Positions 1-7,800 of a DNA stretch of 17,885 nucleotides are shown here, piece after piece. Each line of letters opens with the position of its first letter. Within the stretch, counting starts at the first letter, position 1. Under the pieces are notes generated by a model. It made no database searches. It saw only the letters and a list, made by a program, of their open reading frames with translations, and had not been told where the DNA came from. The position numbers and the translations under genes are program-made. Source of the DNA: an uncultured Eubacterium sp. (GTDB lineage Bacteria; Bacillota; Clostridia; Lachnospirales; Lachnospiraceae); assembly GCA_910584595.1 (NCBI GenBank), contig CAJUBQ010000093.1:1-17885 (forward strand), in the 5' to 3' direction.

Positions 1-132
1 ATATAAACTATATCTATCATCCAAAAATTCATGGTGTTAAATCCTAAAGACGGGTCTCCAAAAAACTGAAAATAATGCGGATGTTAGTTACTTTATATCA
101 TAACAATAGAAATCTGAAATGGCAAGTATAAA

Positions 133-182
133 TGTAATCTGCTACAAAAATGTAGCAAATTACAAAATTGTAGCAAAATGAC
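133..182. promoter_or_regulatory. upstream operator cluster of the dga operon (TGTA-N6-TACA dyads)
   Basis: TGTAATCTGCTACA lies at 133-146. Its reverse-complement form TGTAGCAAATTACA lies at 151-164, exactly 18 bp on. A third, decayed half-site (TGTAGC) starts at 169, another 18 bp on. Each full copy is a dyad with TGTA and TACA ends. The same 14-mer recurs at 213-226 over the promoter. Repetition of one 14-bp motif in both orientations, in phase, points to a transcription-factor binding array. The factor is not identified. The array could also serve a divergent promoter for a regulator gene lying left of the window. Confidence 0.6.
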
Positions 183-199
183 GAAATTATAAGTCAATA

Positions 200-228
200 T
201 TGAAAAATGAAGTGTAATATGCTACATT
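200..228 (+). promoter_or_regulatory. sigma-A-type promoter of the dga operon
   Basis: TTGAAA (200-205) is followed by a 17-bp spacer and TACATT (223-228). TG sits one base upstream of the -10, giving an extended -10. Transcription would start near 235, leaving a leader of about 50 nt with GAGGAGG at 272-278 in front of the first gene. No GG-N10-GC sigma-54 element was found between 120 and 270. Confidence 0.6.
213..226. promoter_or_regulatory. putative repressor site overlapping the dga -10 element
   Basis: TGTAATATGCTACA matches the upstream copies at 133 and 151 except for the central base. It lies between the -35 and -10 and covers most of the -10 hexamer. A protein bound here would block RNA polymerase, so repression relieved by substrate is the simplest reading (inference). 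Confidence 0.55.
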
Positions 229-284
229 TTATTTAGATGAAATGGCCGTTTCTAAATTGTTAATAATAAGAGAGGAGGATAAAA

Positions 285-701
285 ATGGAGACCAAACCTC
301 AAATTCTGCTGCTGACTCATGGTGGCTGGGGAATGTCACTTGTTCAGGGAGTACGGATGATTTTAGGTAGCGTTGATTTTGTAAAGGAGATCGCTCTTTT
401 ACCAGAAATGACTTTACCAGAGTACATGAACCTTGTAAAAACCGAAGTAGAAAATCTCCCGGAAGGTTCCATGATTATGACGGATGTGTTTGGAGGCACT
501 ACAACGAATGTGGCGGCTAAACTTGGAAAAGACTATGGCGTCAAAGTTTATTCCGGTTTAAACGCACCTATGCTGCTCGCAGCATGTTCGGATATTTCTT
601 TTTCAGGAAGCCTGAATTTAGAAGATATCCTGGAAGCCGGACAGACTGCAGTAAAAGATGTCGTAGAGGAAATATTAAATGCAATGAAAAAGGAGAATTG
701 A
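285..701 (+). CDS. dgaA: PTS mannose-family EIIA component (DgaA-like)
   Basis: Cytoplasmic EIIA of a mannose/levulose-family sugar phosphotransferase system, 138 aa and thus a single-domain EIIA. It accepts phosphate from HPr and passes it to EIIB. The N-terminus reads LLLTHGGWG, with His12 as the phosphorylated histidine, and TDVFGGTTTN carries the conserved Asp67 that orients it. Start ATG 285 follows GAGGAGG (272-278) at a 6-nt gap. It is the first gene of a six-gene operon; the next start lies one base past its stop. The substrate is assigned from the downstream ammonia-lyase and aldolase genes, not from this protein, whose sequence only shows the EII-Man type. Confidence 0.85.
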   Translation: METKPQILLLTHGGWGMSLVQGVRMILGSVDFVKEIALLPEMTLPEYMNLVKTEVENLPEGSMIMTDVFGGTTTNVAAKLGKDYGVKVYSGLNAPMLLAACSDISFSGSLNLEDILEAGQTAVKDVVEEILNAMKKEN

Positions 702-702
702 T

Positions 703-1194
703 ATGGCAGAGATTGTATTATGTAGAATTGACAGCCGCCTGATTCACGGGCAGGTAATGACAAAGTGGGTAAATCAGTCACAGGCAAATAAAATTGTGGT
801 GGTAAGCGATGAGCTTGCAAATGATGAATTTATGTTGGAAATATATCTTCTTTCCGCACCGGCAGGCGTCAAGATCGAATGTTATGGAATTGAAGATACG
901 ATAAAACACTGGAACGAAAACCAGTTTGACACAGGCAAGGTACTGCTGCTTCTCCCGGATCTAAAATCTATGAAGCAGGTTTATGATGGTGGAATCCAGG
1001 TGTCCCAGATACAGGTCGGCGGACTTGGCGGAGCGCCAAACCGTAAAGTTGTGTTCCAAAATATTACTCTTGACGACCCTGACACGGCGATTTTGGAAGA
1101 GCTAAACGGGAAAGGAGTATCCATTATTTTCCAGACTATTCCGGAGGATTCTCCAATGAAATTTGATGAAATACTGAAACGTTATCGTTCATAA
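703..1194 (+). CDS. dgaB: PTS mannose-family EIIB component (DgaB-like)
   Basis: EIIB subunit, 163 aa, the usual length for stand-alone EIIB of the mannose family (for example LevE). It carries phosphate from EIIA to the sugar during transport. The N-terminal motif RIDSRLIHGQV contains the phosphorylated His15. Further family hallmarks are the GGLGGAPNR stretch near residues 106-114 and the C-terminal VSIIFQTIPED. The start sits one base after the EIIA stop, with AGGAGA (691-696) inside the end of that gene, so the two are translated together. EIIA and EIIB are separate polypeptides here, unlike the fused ManX of E. coli. Confidence 0.85.
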   Translation: MAEIVLCRIDSRLIHGQVMTKWVNQSQANKIVVVSDELANDEFMLEIYLLSAPAGVKIECYGIEDTIKHWNENQFDTGKVLLLLPDLKSMKQVYDGGIQVSQIQVGGLGGAPNRKVVFQNITLDDPDTAILEELNGKGVSIIFQTIPEDSPMKFDEILKRYRS

Positions 1195-1212
1195 GAAAAA
1201 GGAGAATAAAAA

Positions 1213-1962
1213 ATGAGTGTTTTAGGTGTAGCTATCTTTATGGGCTGTTACTACTGGTTCTGCAGACTTCGTCTTGGTTATACACTTTCCTCCGCACTGC
1301 TTCAGCCTGTTACGATTGCCGTATTTGTAGGGCTGATTACAGGCGATATGTCAAATGCTATGAAAATCGGAGCCGGCCTTCAGCTCGTATATCTAGGGGT
1401 AACTTCTACTCCAGGCGGAAACGTTCCAAGCGACCCGGCATTAGCCGGATGTATCGCCATTCCTCTCGGAGTAGCGGCCGGAATGAATCCGGAAACGGCA
1501 ATCGCACTGGCGATACCGTTTGGCGTCATAGGCGTATTTGTAGACCAGCTGCGCAGGACAACAAACGCGATTTGGGTGCATATGGCAGATAAATATGCAG
1601 AAAAAGCTGATACAAAGGGAATTATGCGTGCAGCATTTTTATACCCTGCAATTGCAGGCTTTGTCATCCGTTTCCCGATTGTATTTATTATAGACTATTT
1701 TGGCGTCTCTGTAGCACAAAAGCTGATTGATATTTTACCGGCATGGCTGTCTCATTCTTTCGAAATTATGGGAGGCATCCTTCCGGCTCTTGGATTTGCA
1801 ATTACATTGACTGTAATCGGAAAGAAGACATTGATTCCATTTTTTATCGCAGGCTTCTTCGCTGTTATGTATCTTGATCTGGATACAATGGCTGTTGCAA
1901 TATTTGCAACCTGCGTAGCATTATTGATGAATTTGTTTCGATTAAAAGAGGAGGCGGTTTAA
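1213..1962 (+). CDS. dgaC: PTS mannose-family EIIC membrane component (DgaC-like)
   Basis: Integral membrane EIIC subunit, 249 aa, forming the sugar channel together with EIID. The sequence is strongly hydrophobic with several membrane spans. It carries the family stretch AGLQLVYLGVTSTPGGN near residues 55-71, the aligned equivalent of the sugar-binding loop, and the cytoplasmic motif VDQLRRTTNAIWVH near residues 110-123. The start is 18 nt after the EIIB stop and is preceded by AAAAGGAG. The stop is one base before the EIID start. Together with EIID it identifies the transporter family beyond doubt, but not the exact sugar. Confidence 0.85.
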   Translation: MSVLGVAIFMGCYYWFCRLRLGYTLSSALLQPVTIAVFVGLITGDMSNAMKIGAGLQLVYLGVTSTPGGNVPSDPALAGCIAIPLGVAAGMNPETAIALAIPFGVIGVFVDQLRRTTNAIWVHMADKYAEKADTKGIMRAAFLYPAIAGFVIRFPIVFIIDYFGVSVAQKLIDILPAWLSHSFEIMGGILPALGFAITLTVIGKKTLIPFFIAGFFAVMYLDLDTMAVAIFATCVALLMNLFRLKEEAV

Positions 1963-1963
1963 A

Positions 1964-2815
1964 ATGGGCGAGATAAATACAACTGAAAATACACAGCCGC
2001 AAGCTGTCAAAAAGCTGTCAAAAAAAGATATTACAAAATCCATGTGGATTTATTATGCAGGCGCAGAACTTTCAAACTCTTATGAAAGATTGCAGAGTCT
2101 TGTATTCTGTGCATCCATGACCCCGATCCTTAAGAAATTATATTCTACAGATGAAGAATTAAGCGAAGCGCTGAAAAGGCATCTGGTATTTTTCAATACC
2201 GAAGGTATTCTCGGTGCAATCATTCAAGGTATTGTGATCTCTATGGAAGAGCAGAAATCAAATGGAGAAAATATTACAGACGATGCCATCACAGGTATTA
2301 AAACAGGTCTTATGGGCCCTGTGGCAGGTATGGGCGATGCGATTATATGGGCCGCAGTTATGCCGATCATTTTTTCGATATTCCTTCCGTTTGCATCCGA
2401 CGGTTCTGCACTCGGAGGTATTATGCCGCTGATTTTATACCCGCTGCTTACGATCCTCATTTCCTATTATCTGATCCACAACGGATACAAATTAGGAAAA
2501 AAATCCATTGTATCACTCTTGCATGGCGGTAAAATGAAAAATATTATTTTTACTGCGAATGTAATCGGTCTTACGATGATGGGAGCTTTGTCCGCAAGCT
2601 ATGTATCGCTTTCCACACCGCTCGAGTTCAGCTTTTCAGGAGGAAGTACGATCATACTTCAAGATGTATTAAATCTGATTGCTCCGGGACTCCTCCCATT
2701 AGCTGCAGTATTTATCATTTATGCTTACCTGAAAAAGAAAGGTCCACATTATACGAAAATTTTATTCACAGTTGTGATCGTTTCTATTATCGCTTCATTA
2801 CTTGGCGTTTTATAA
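1964..2815 (+). CDS. dgaD: PTS mannose-family EIID membrane component (DgaD-like)
   Basis: EIID subunit, 283 aa, the normal family length, partner of EIIC in the membrane. Hallmarks are a long hydrophilic N-terminal half with LKRHLVFFNTEG near residues 65-76 and GAIIQGIVISMEEQK just after. GLMGPVAGMGDAIIW follows near residues 111-125, then several membrane spans to the C-terminus. The start follows GAGGAGG (1948-1954) at a 9-nt gap, inside the end of the EIIC gene. A 78-nt gap with a hairpin separates it from the ammonia-lyase gene; all other gaps in this operon are 1-18 nt. Confidence 0.85.
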   Translation: MGEINTTENTQPQAVKKLSKKDITKSMWIYYAGAELSNSYERLQSLVFCASMTPILKKLYSTDEELSEALKRHLVFFNTEGILGAIIQGIVISMEEQKSNGENITDDAITGIKTGLMGPVAGMGDAIIWAAVMPIIFSIFLPFASDGSALGGIMPLILYPLLTILISYYLIHNGYKLGKKSIVSLLHGGKMKNIIFTANVIGLTMMGALSASYVSLSTPLEFSFSGGSTIILQDVLNLIAPGLLPLAAVFIIYAYLKKKGPHYTKILFTVVIVSIIASLLGVL

Positions 2816-2843
2816 AAACCTCAGATAATAACATTATGAATAT

Positions 2844-2876
2844 ACGGGTTCAGAGGATCATTTTCCTCTGACTCGT
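2844..2876 (+). other. intercistronic hairpin between transporter and enzyme genes
   Basis: CAGAGGA (2851-2857) and TCCTCTG (2864-2870) pair perfectly around a 6-nt loop. The stem extends outward by about six more pairs with one bulged base. No T-run follows, so it is not a standard terminator. It lies just upstream of the ribosome site (AGGAG 2879-2883) of the lyase gene. A role in mRNA processing, stability or uneven expression of the two halves of the operon is plausible inference. Confidence 0.55.
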
Positions 2877-2893
2877 TCAGGAGACAACTGATT

Positions 2894-4012
2894 ATGGAAA
2901 ATATTTATAGTAAAAACGGTATGCAGGCTGTTATCAATGCTTCCGGACGCATGACGAAGCTTGGCGTTTCCACCATTTCACAAGGCGTTGGAAAAACGCT
3001 GGTAGAAGCAGCCTCAAATTATATCTTAATTGACAGCCTGTATGAATTTGCAGGAAAAAAAATCAGTGAAATGACCGGATGTGCGGATGCATGCGTAACA
3101 TCCAGTGCATCCGCCGGAATCGCTCTTGCAGTCGCATCTTTGATTTGCAAAGATAATATCACAATGGTGCATCACCTGTTTGATGTGCTTCCAACCATTA
3201 CGAAAAGAGAAGTCATTCTTTTAAAAGGCCACAATGTTGATTTTGGCGCGCCGATTGCTGAAATGATACAGCTTGGAGGTGGAAAAGTCGTAGAAGCAGG
3301 TTATGCAAACGGTTCCAGACTTTCCGATATTGAGGATACGGTAAATGAAAATACACTGGCTATTTTCTTTGTAAAATCTCATCATTGTGTACAAAAAGAT
3401 ATGGTTGATGTAAAAGACGTCATAGCACTCGCTAACAAACTGGGGGTTCCGTGTATTGTAGATGCAGCCGCTGAAGAAGATCTAAGCAGATATGCACAAA
3501 TGGGTGCTGATATGGTCTGCTACAGTGGCGCAAAGGCAATCGAAGGCCCGACAAGCGGTTTTGTAGCATGTAAAACGACAGAACTTGCATCCAATATGCG
3601 TCTGCAGTACAAAGGCATTGGCAGAGCCATGAAAATCGGAAAAGAAGGAACTATGGGACTGCTGCAGGCAATAAAAGAATACCTTGCAGGCGAACATGTA
3701 TGTGTGGTTACAAAGACGGATCTGGAACAGTTTGCCGAAAAAGTAAATAAAATTGACGGGTGCAGCGCCATGCTGATTCAGGATGAGGCCGGCCGTGAAA
3801 TTTATCGGGCAAAGATTCATTTTGATAAGAGTATCTATGGCTTTTCTGCAAAAGAAATGATCCAAAAGCTTCAGGAAGGAACGGTTGCCATCTATACAAG
3901 AGACTATCAGGCAAATATCGGTTCACTTGCCATCGATCCCCGCCCGCTGAAAAATCTGGATGAACTGGATGCTATATACAAACGTATTGTTGAAATCAGA
4001 AAGGAGAAATAA
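2894..4012 (+). CDS. dgaE: D-glucosaminate-6-phosphate ammonia-lyase, SelA-like PLP enzyme
   Basis: A 372-aa fold-type I PLP enzyme of the SelA-related group (DgaE type). In Salmonella, DgaE converts D-glucosaminate-6-phosphate to 2-keto-3-deoxygluconate-6-phosphate and ammonia. The PLP lysine is Lys214 in CYSGAKAIEGPTSG. Asp190 in CIVDAAAEED is placed to bind the pyridine nitrogen, and CVTSSASAGIALAVA near residues 67-81 resembles the cofactor-phosphate region. It follows a complete PTS and precedes its partner aldolase by 3 nt, the same order as dgaABCDEF. A related 2-amino-sugar acid as true substrate cannot be excluded from sequence. ATG 2894 has AGGAG at a 10-nt gap. Confidence 0.82.
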   Translation: MENIYSKNGMQAVINASGRMTKLGVSTISQGVGKTLVEAASNYILIDSLYEFAGKKISEMTGCADACVTSSASAGIALAVASLICKDNITMVHHLFDVLPTITKREVILLKGHNVDFGAPIAEMIQLGGGKVVEAGYANGSRLSDIEDTVNENTLAIFFVKSHHCVQKDMVDVKDVIALANKLGVPCIVDAAAEEDLSRYAQMGADMVCYSGAKAIEGPTSGFVACKTTELASNMRLQYKGIGRAMKIGKEGTMGLLQAIKEYLAGEHVCVVTKTDLEQFAEKVNKIDGCSAMLIQDEAGREIYRAKIHFDKSIYGFSAKEMIQKLQEGTVAIYTRDYQANIGSLAIDPRPLKNLDELDAIYKRIVEIRKEK

Positions 4013-4015
4013 AAA

Positions 4016-4753
4016 GTGGAAGGACTGAAGTTTTATAAAGACAGAGTATGCTTAAACTGTCTTACAGGTTCTATTGAAAATGCCGCAGCATTATACGAAG
4101 CCGCAGAAGGCCATATCGCATTGGGACTGTTATCCGCAAATTATCCGGATGTGCAAAGCGCAGTCAAAGATATGATCCAATATCAGAAAAAAGTTGACAA
4201 TTGCATTTCCGTCGGACTGGGCGCAGGCAATCCCGGACAATGGAAAGCAGTTGCAGAAATATCCAGCATTATCAAACCAAAACATATTAACCAGGCATTC
4301 ACTGCAGGCGGATACACAAGAGCTCTGACAGGTGAAGGACCTTTTATGAACTCCATGGTTGCTCCATGCGGCAAACCGGGATATGTGAAAATATCCACCG
4401 GATACCTTGCAAAAGAAGAAAAGCCTGCCATTGTACCTGTTGCAACAGCAATTGCTATGGCAAAAGAAGAAGGAGCCGACTCTTTAAAATATTTTCCAAT
4501 GGGAGGATTAAAATGCCGGGAAGAATACGAAGCTGTAGCTAAATCGTGCGCAGAACATGATTTTAACCTGGAACCGACAGGCGGCATCGACTTGGATAAT
4601 TTTAAAGAAATTCTCTCCATCGCTGTTAACGCAGGCGTAAAAAAAGTAATTCCACACGTATATTCCTCTATTATTGATAAAGATACAGGCTTAACGAACA
4701 TAGACGACGTGAAAGCTCTTTATACAATGATACAAGAAGTTGTTCCATCATAG
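4016..4753 (+). CDS. dgaF: 2-keto-3-deoxygluconate-6-phosphate aldolase (DgaF family)
   Basis: A 245-aa TIM-barrel-like aldolase of the DgaF/EF_0839 family. It would split 2-keto-3-deoxygluconate-6-phosphate into pyruvate and glyceraldehyde-3-phosphate, completing the pathway. LKYFPMGG at residues 157-164 resembles the LKFFPAE segment of classical KDPG aldolase, so Lys158 is the likely Schiff-base lysine (inference). LEPTGGIDLDN near 186-196 looks like a phosphate-binding loop. Translation starts with GTG at 4016; AGGAGA at 4002-4007 lies 8 nt upstream, and no nearby ATG is better placed. Last gene of the operon, followed by a strong hairpin. Confidence 0.82.
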   Translation: MEGLKFYKDRVCLNCLTGSIENAAALYEAAEGHIALGLLSANYPDVQSAVKDMIQYQKKVDNCISVGLGAGNPGQWKAVAEISSIIKPKHINQAFTAGGYTRALTGEGPFMNSMVAPCGKPGYVKISTGYLAKEEKPAIVPVATAIAMAKEEGADSLKYFPMGGLKCREEYEAVAKSCAEHDFNLEPTGGIDLDNFKEILSIAVNAGVKKVIPHVYSSIIDKDTGLTNIDDVKALYTMIQEVVPS

Positions 4754-4793
4754 ATATATCATAAAATAAACTCATACCCCCAATGATTAAAAC

Positions 4794-4830
4794 GGGAAGA
4801 AAGTGAATATACATATCACTTTCTTCCCTT
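4794..4830. terminator. bidirectional terminator between convergent operons
   Basis: GGGAAGAAAGTGA (4794-4806) and TCACTTTCTTCCC (4816-4828) form a perfect 13-bp stem with a 9-nt loop. On the - strand it is followed by GTTTTAATC, a short U-run. On the + strand the tail is TTCCCCTTATTC, only moderately T-rich. It sits between the stop of the aldolase gene and the stop of the convergent permease gene, so it can serve both. Confidence 0.75.
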
Positions 4831-4834
4831 CCCC

Positions 4835-7800
4835 TTATTCTATCGACTTTAACGCCTCCGCCATATGAATATTCTCCAGCTTAAAATACATCAGCCCATT
4901 CACCAGCAATGCAAATACAAACGTCAGCAGCAGACTCCACAAATAACTCCACGGTGTAATCATCGTCTTAAAGGAAAGCATATCTATTTTCACCTGATCC
5001 ATAACAAACCAATGCAGCCATTTCCCAAGCCCCAGCCCTGCAAGTGCACCAAGTCCCGTCAGCGCCAGATTTTCCCGAAACACATAATCTGCTGTCTCAC
5101 GCGCATAAAACCCAAGCACTTTGATCGTCGCTATCTCCCGGATGCGCTCCGTAATATTAATATTCGTCAGATTATAAAGCACAATAAACGCCAGACTGCC
5201 CGCACAGACAATAATCAGCAGTACGATGTAATCCATACTCTTCATCATCGAAGCAATCCGCTCCCGCATATCTCCCGTTACAGCTACCGACAATACATTG
5301 CTCTGATCCGCAACAGCCGCAGCCGCCTCATGAATATCCACGCCTTCTTTCACAACTACATAAGCGCTCTTATACTCCGGTTCTGTTCCAAGCTGCTGTA
5401 CATAGGTCTCCTGATTCACGTAAGCATAATTATAAATATAATTCTCACAAAGCGCACAAACTTCCACCGTCAGGCTGTTCATCTCACTGTCTCTTAAAAC
5501 AACGCTGTCACCCACGCGGATTCCCAGCGTTTCCGCTGCTTTTGCTGACAATACAACTTCGCCTTTGGCAGGATAAGCAATGTTTTCTCCGCTCGTTGTC
5601 TTAAGCTTTAAAAAATCACTGATTTCTTCCGTATTCTGTGCAATTCCAAGATACATTGATTTCGTTTTTCCATCAAAATCCAAATCCACGCTCTCTTCAT
5701 ACCGGCAGGCATATCTTTCCAGCACGTTTCCGGTCTTTTCATTTAACTGATCCAGATCTGCTTTCTGCACACTTTCCGAAAATGTAATCCCTATATCATA
5801 GACCTGAATTTCGTCATACTGCATATCTGCCACATTTGTTACAGAATCCTTCACTCCAAATCCTGTTAAAAGCAGCGCCGTACATCCACTGATGCCAAGT
5901 ATCATCATAAAAAAACGTTTCTTATACCGGAAGATGTTGCGAACAGACACTTTGTGCAAAAACTTCATCCTGCTCCAGAAAAAACCGATATTCTCCAGAA
6001 AAATCCGTTTTCCGCTTTTCGGCGCCTTTGGCCGTATCAGATTCGCCGGAACACTGTATAACTCATATCTACAGGAGACATAAGCTGCACCCATCGAACA
6101 AAGCAGCGCTGCCAACAGCGAAAAAACAGCCAGCCAACCGTCAAAATAATAGGTAATCTCTCCCATACTATACATAATACTATATCCCATCCAGATAACT
6201 TTGGGAAATAACCATGTTCCAATCACACAGCCTAAAACCGCTCCTATCGCCGCGGCGGATCCTGCATAAAACAAATATTTGCACATAATGGCGCCATTTC
6301 CATATCCAAGCGCTTTGAGCACTCCGATCTGCGTCCGCTGTTCTTCCACCATCCGGTTCATTGTCGTCATACAGATTAATGCAGCTACAAGAAAAAAGAA
6401 CACCGGAAAAACATTTGCAATCCCCGCTACAATATTTGAATCGCTTTCATAACAGGCATAACCAATATTGGTATTTCTTGTCAGCGCGTAGGTATCCGGC
6501 TCTTCAATATCTGCTAACTGTTCCCTTGCATCATCAATCTCCTGTTGTGCATCTGCCGTTTTCTTATCAACATCGGCTTTGGCATCAGCATACTCTTTTC
6601 TGGCGTCTGCAAGCTCCCTCTTTCCTTTATCCAGATCCCTCCTCCCTTTTTTCAGTTCTTCCTTCGCATCTGCAAGCTCTGTTTTTGCTTTTTCAAGCTT
6701 TTGTCTGCCGTCCGCAATCTCTGCACTGCCCTCCTGCAGTCTGACTTTTCCTTTTGCAAGCTCCTGCTTTCCATCTTCCAGCTGTGCACGTGCCTTCACT
6801 GTTTCTGCTTTTCCCGCAGCCAGCTCTTTTTCTGACTCATGCAAAGTTTTTTCATTTTCTGCCAGTTCCTTTTTCGCTGACTGTATCTGCAGTTTCCCAG
6901 ACGCAAGTTTCTTTTTCCCGGCCTCTATCTGCTTCTTCCCTGCGCGTACCTGCTCCAGACCTGCGCTTAGCTCTGTCATTCCTGCACGTACCTGTTTTTG
7001 GCCTGTGCGCACCTGCTTTAAGCCTGCACGCACCTGATCCAGACCTGTGCGCAGCTCTTTTAATGCCAGACGTACCTGCTCCAAACCCGGGCGTACCTCT
7101 CCCAGACCTCCCTGCACTTGTTTGATGCCTGCCTGTACCTGCTCTTTGGCAGCCTGCACCTTTATTTTCTCTTCGTCGCTCAGTTCCGTCTCCTGCCGCT
7201 CTAAATCTGCTTCCTGTTGTTTTAATTCCGTCTCTTTTTGCAACAGCTCTGTCTCCTGTTGCTCCAGGCTTTTTTCCTGTTGTTCCAGCTCTGCTTCCTG
7301 AACTTTCAGCTCCGTTTCCTGCTGCTGCAGCTCTGTCTCCTGACCTGTCAGCTCCATTTCCTGCTGCTGCAGCTGAGATTCCTTTTTTTCAAGCTCCGCT
7401 TCCTGTTTCTTTAACTGTGCTTCCTTGTCCGTCAGATTTGCTTCCTGCTGTTTCAGATTTGTTTCCTGTTGCTTTAACTTTATTTTAGCCTGTGCAAGCT
7501 CTGCTTTGCCGTCCGAAATCTTTTGTTCATTTGCAGCAATTTCATGTTCTGCCTGTGCCAGCTTTTGTTCTGCGGCCTGAATTTCCTGCTCTTTCTCACG
7601 GATTTCCCGTTCACCATCTGCAAGCTCCTGTTCGCTGTCCACAAGCTTTTGCTCATTCGTGGCAATCTCACGCTCCCCATCTGCAGCCTTTTGCTTTCCA
7701 TCACGTAGTTCCTGTTCACCGTCTATGATTTCCTGTTCGCCGTCCGAAATCTTTTTACGGGCATCCGCGAGCTCTACCTGCGTTTCAGCCATCTTCTCGT

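Noticed and set aside
133..226. Short repeats as a CRISPR array
   Set aside because: Units are only 14 bp, occur in both orientations, and have no uniform unique spacers; they fit operators overlapping a promoter.
120..270. Possible sigma-54 (-24/-12) promoter for the PTS operon
   Set aside because: TGGCAAG at 120 and TGGCCG at 243 resemble a -24 box, but no GC follows at the required 10-base spacing; the sigma-A-type elements at 200-228 fit better.
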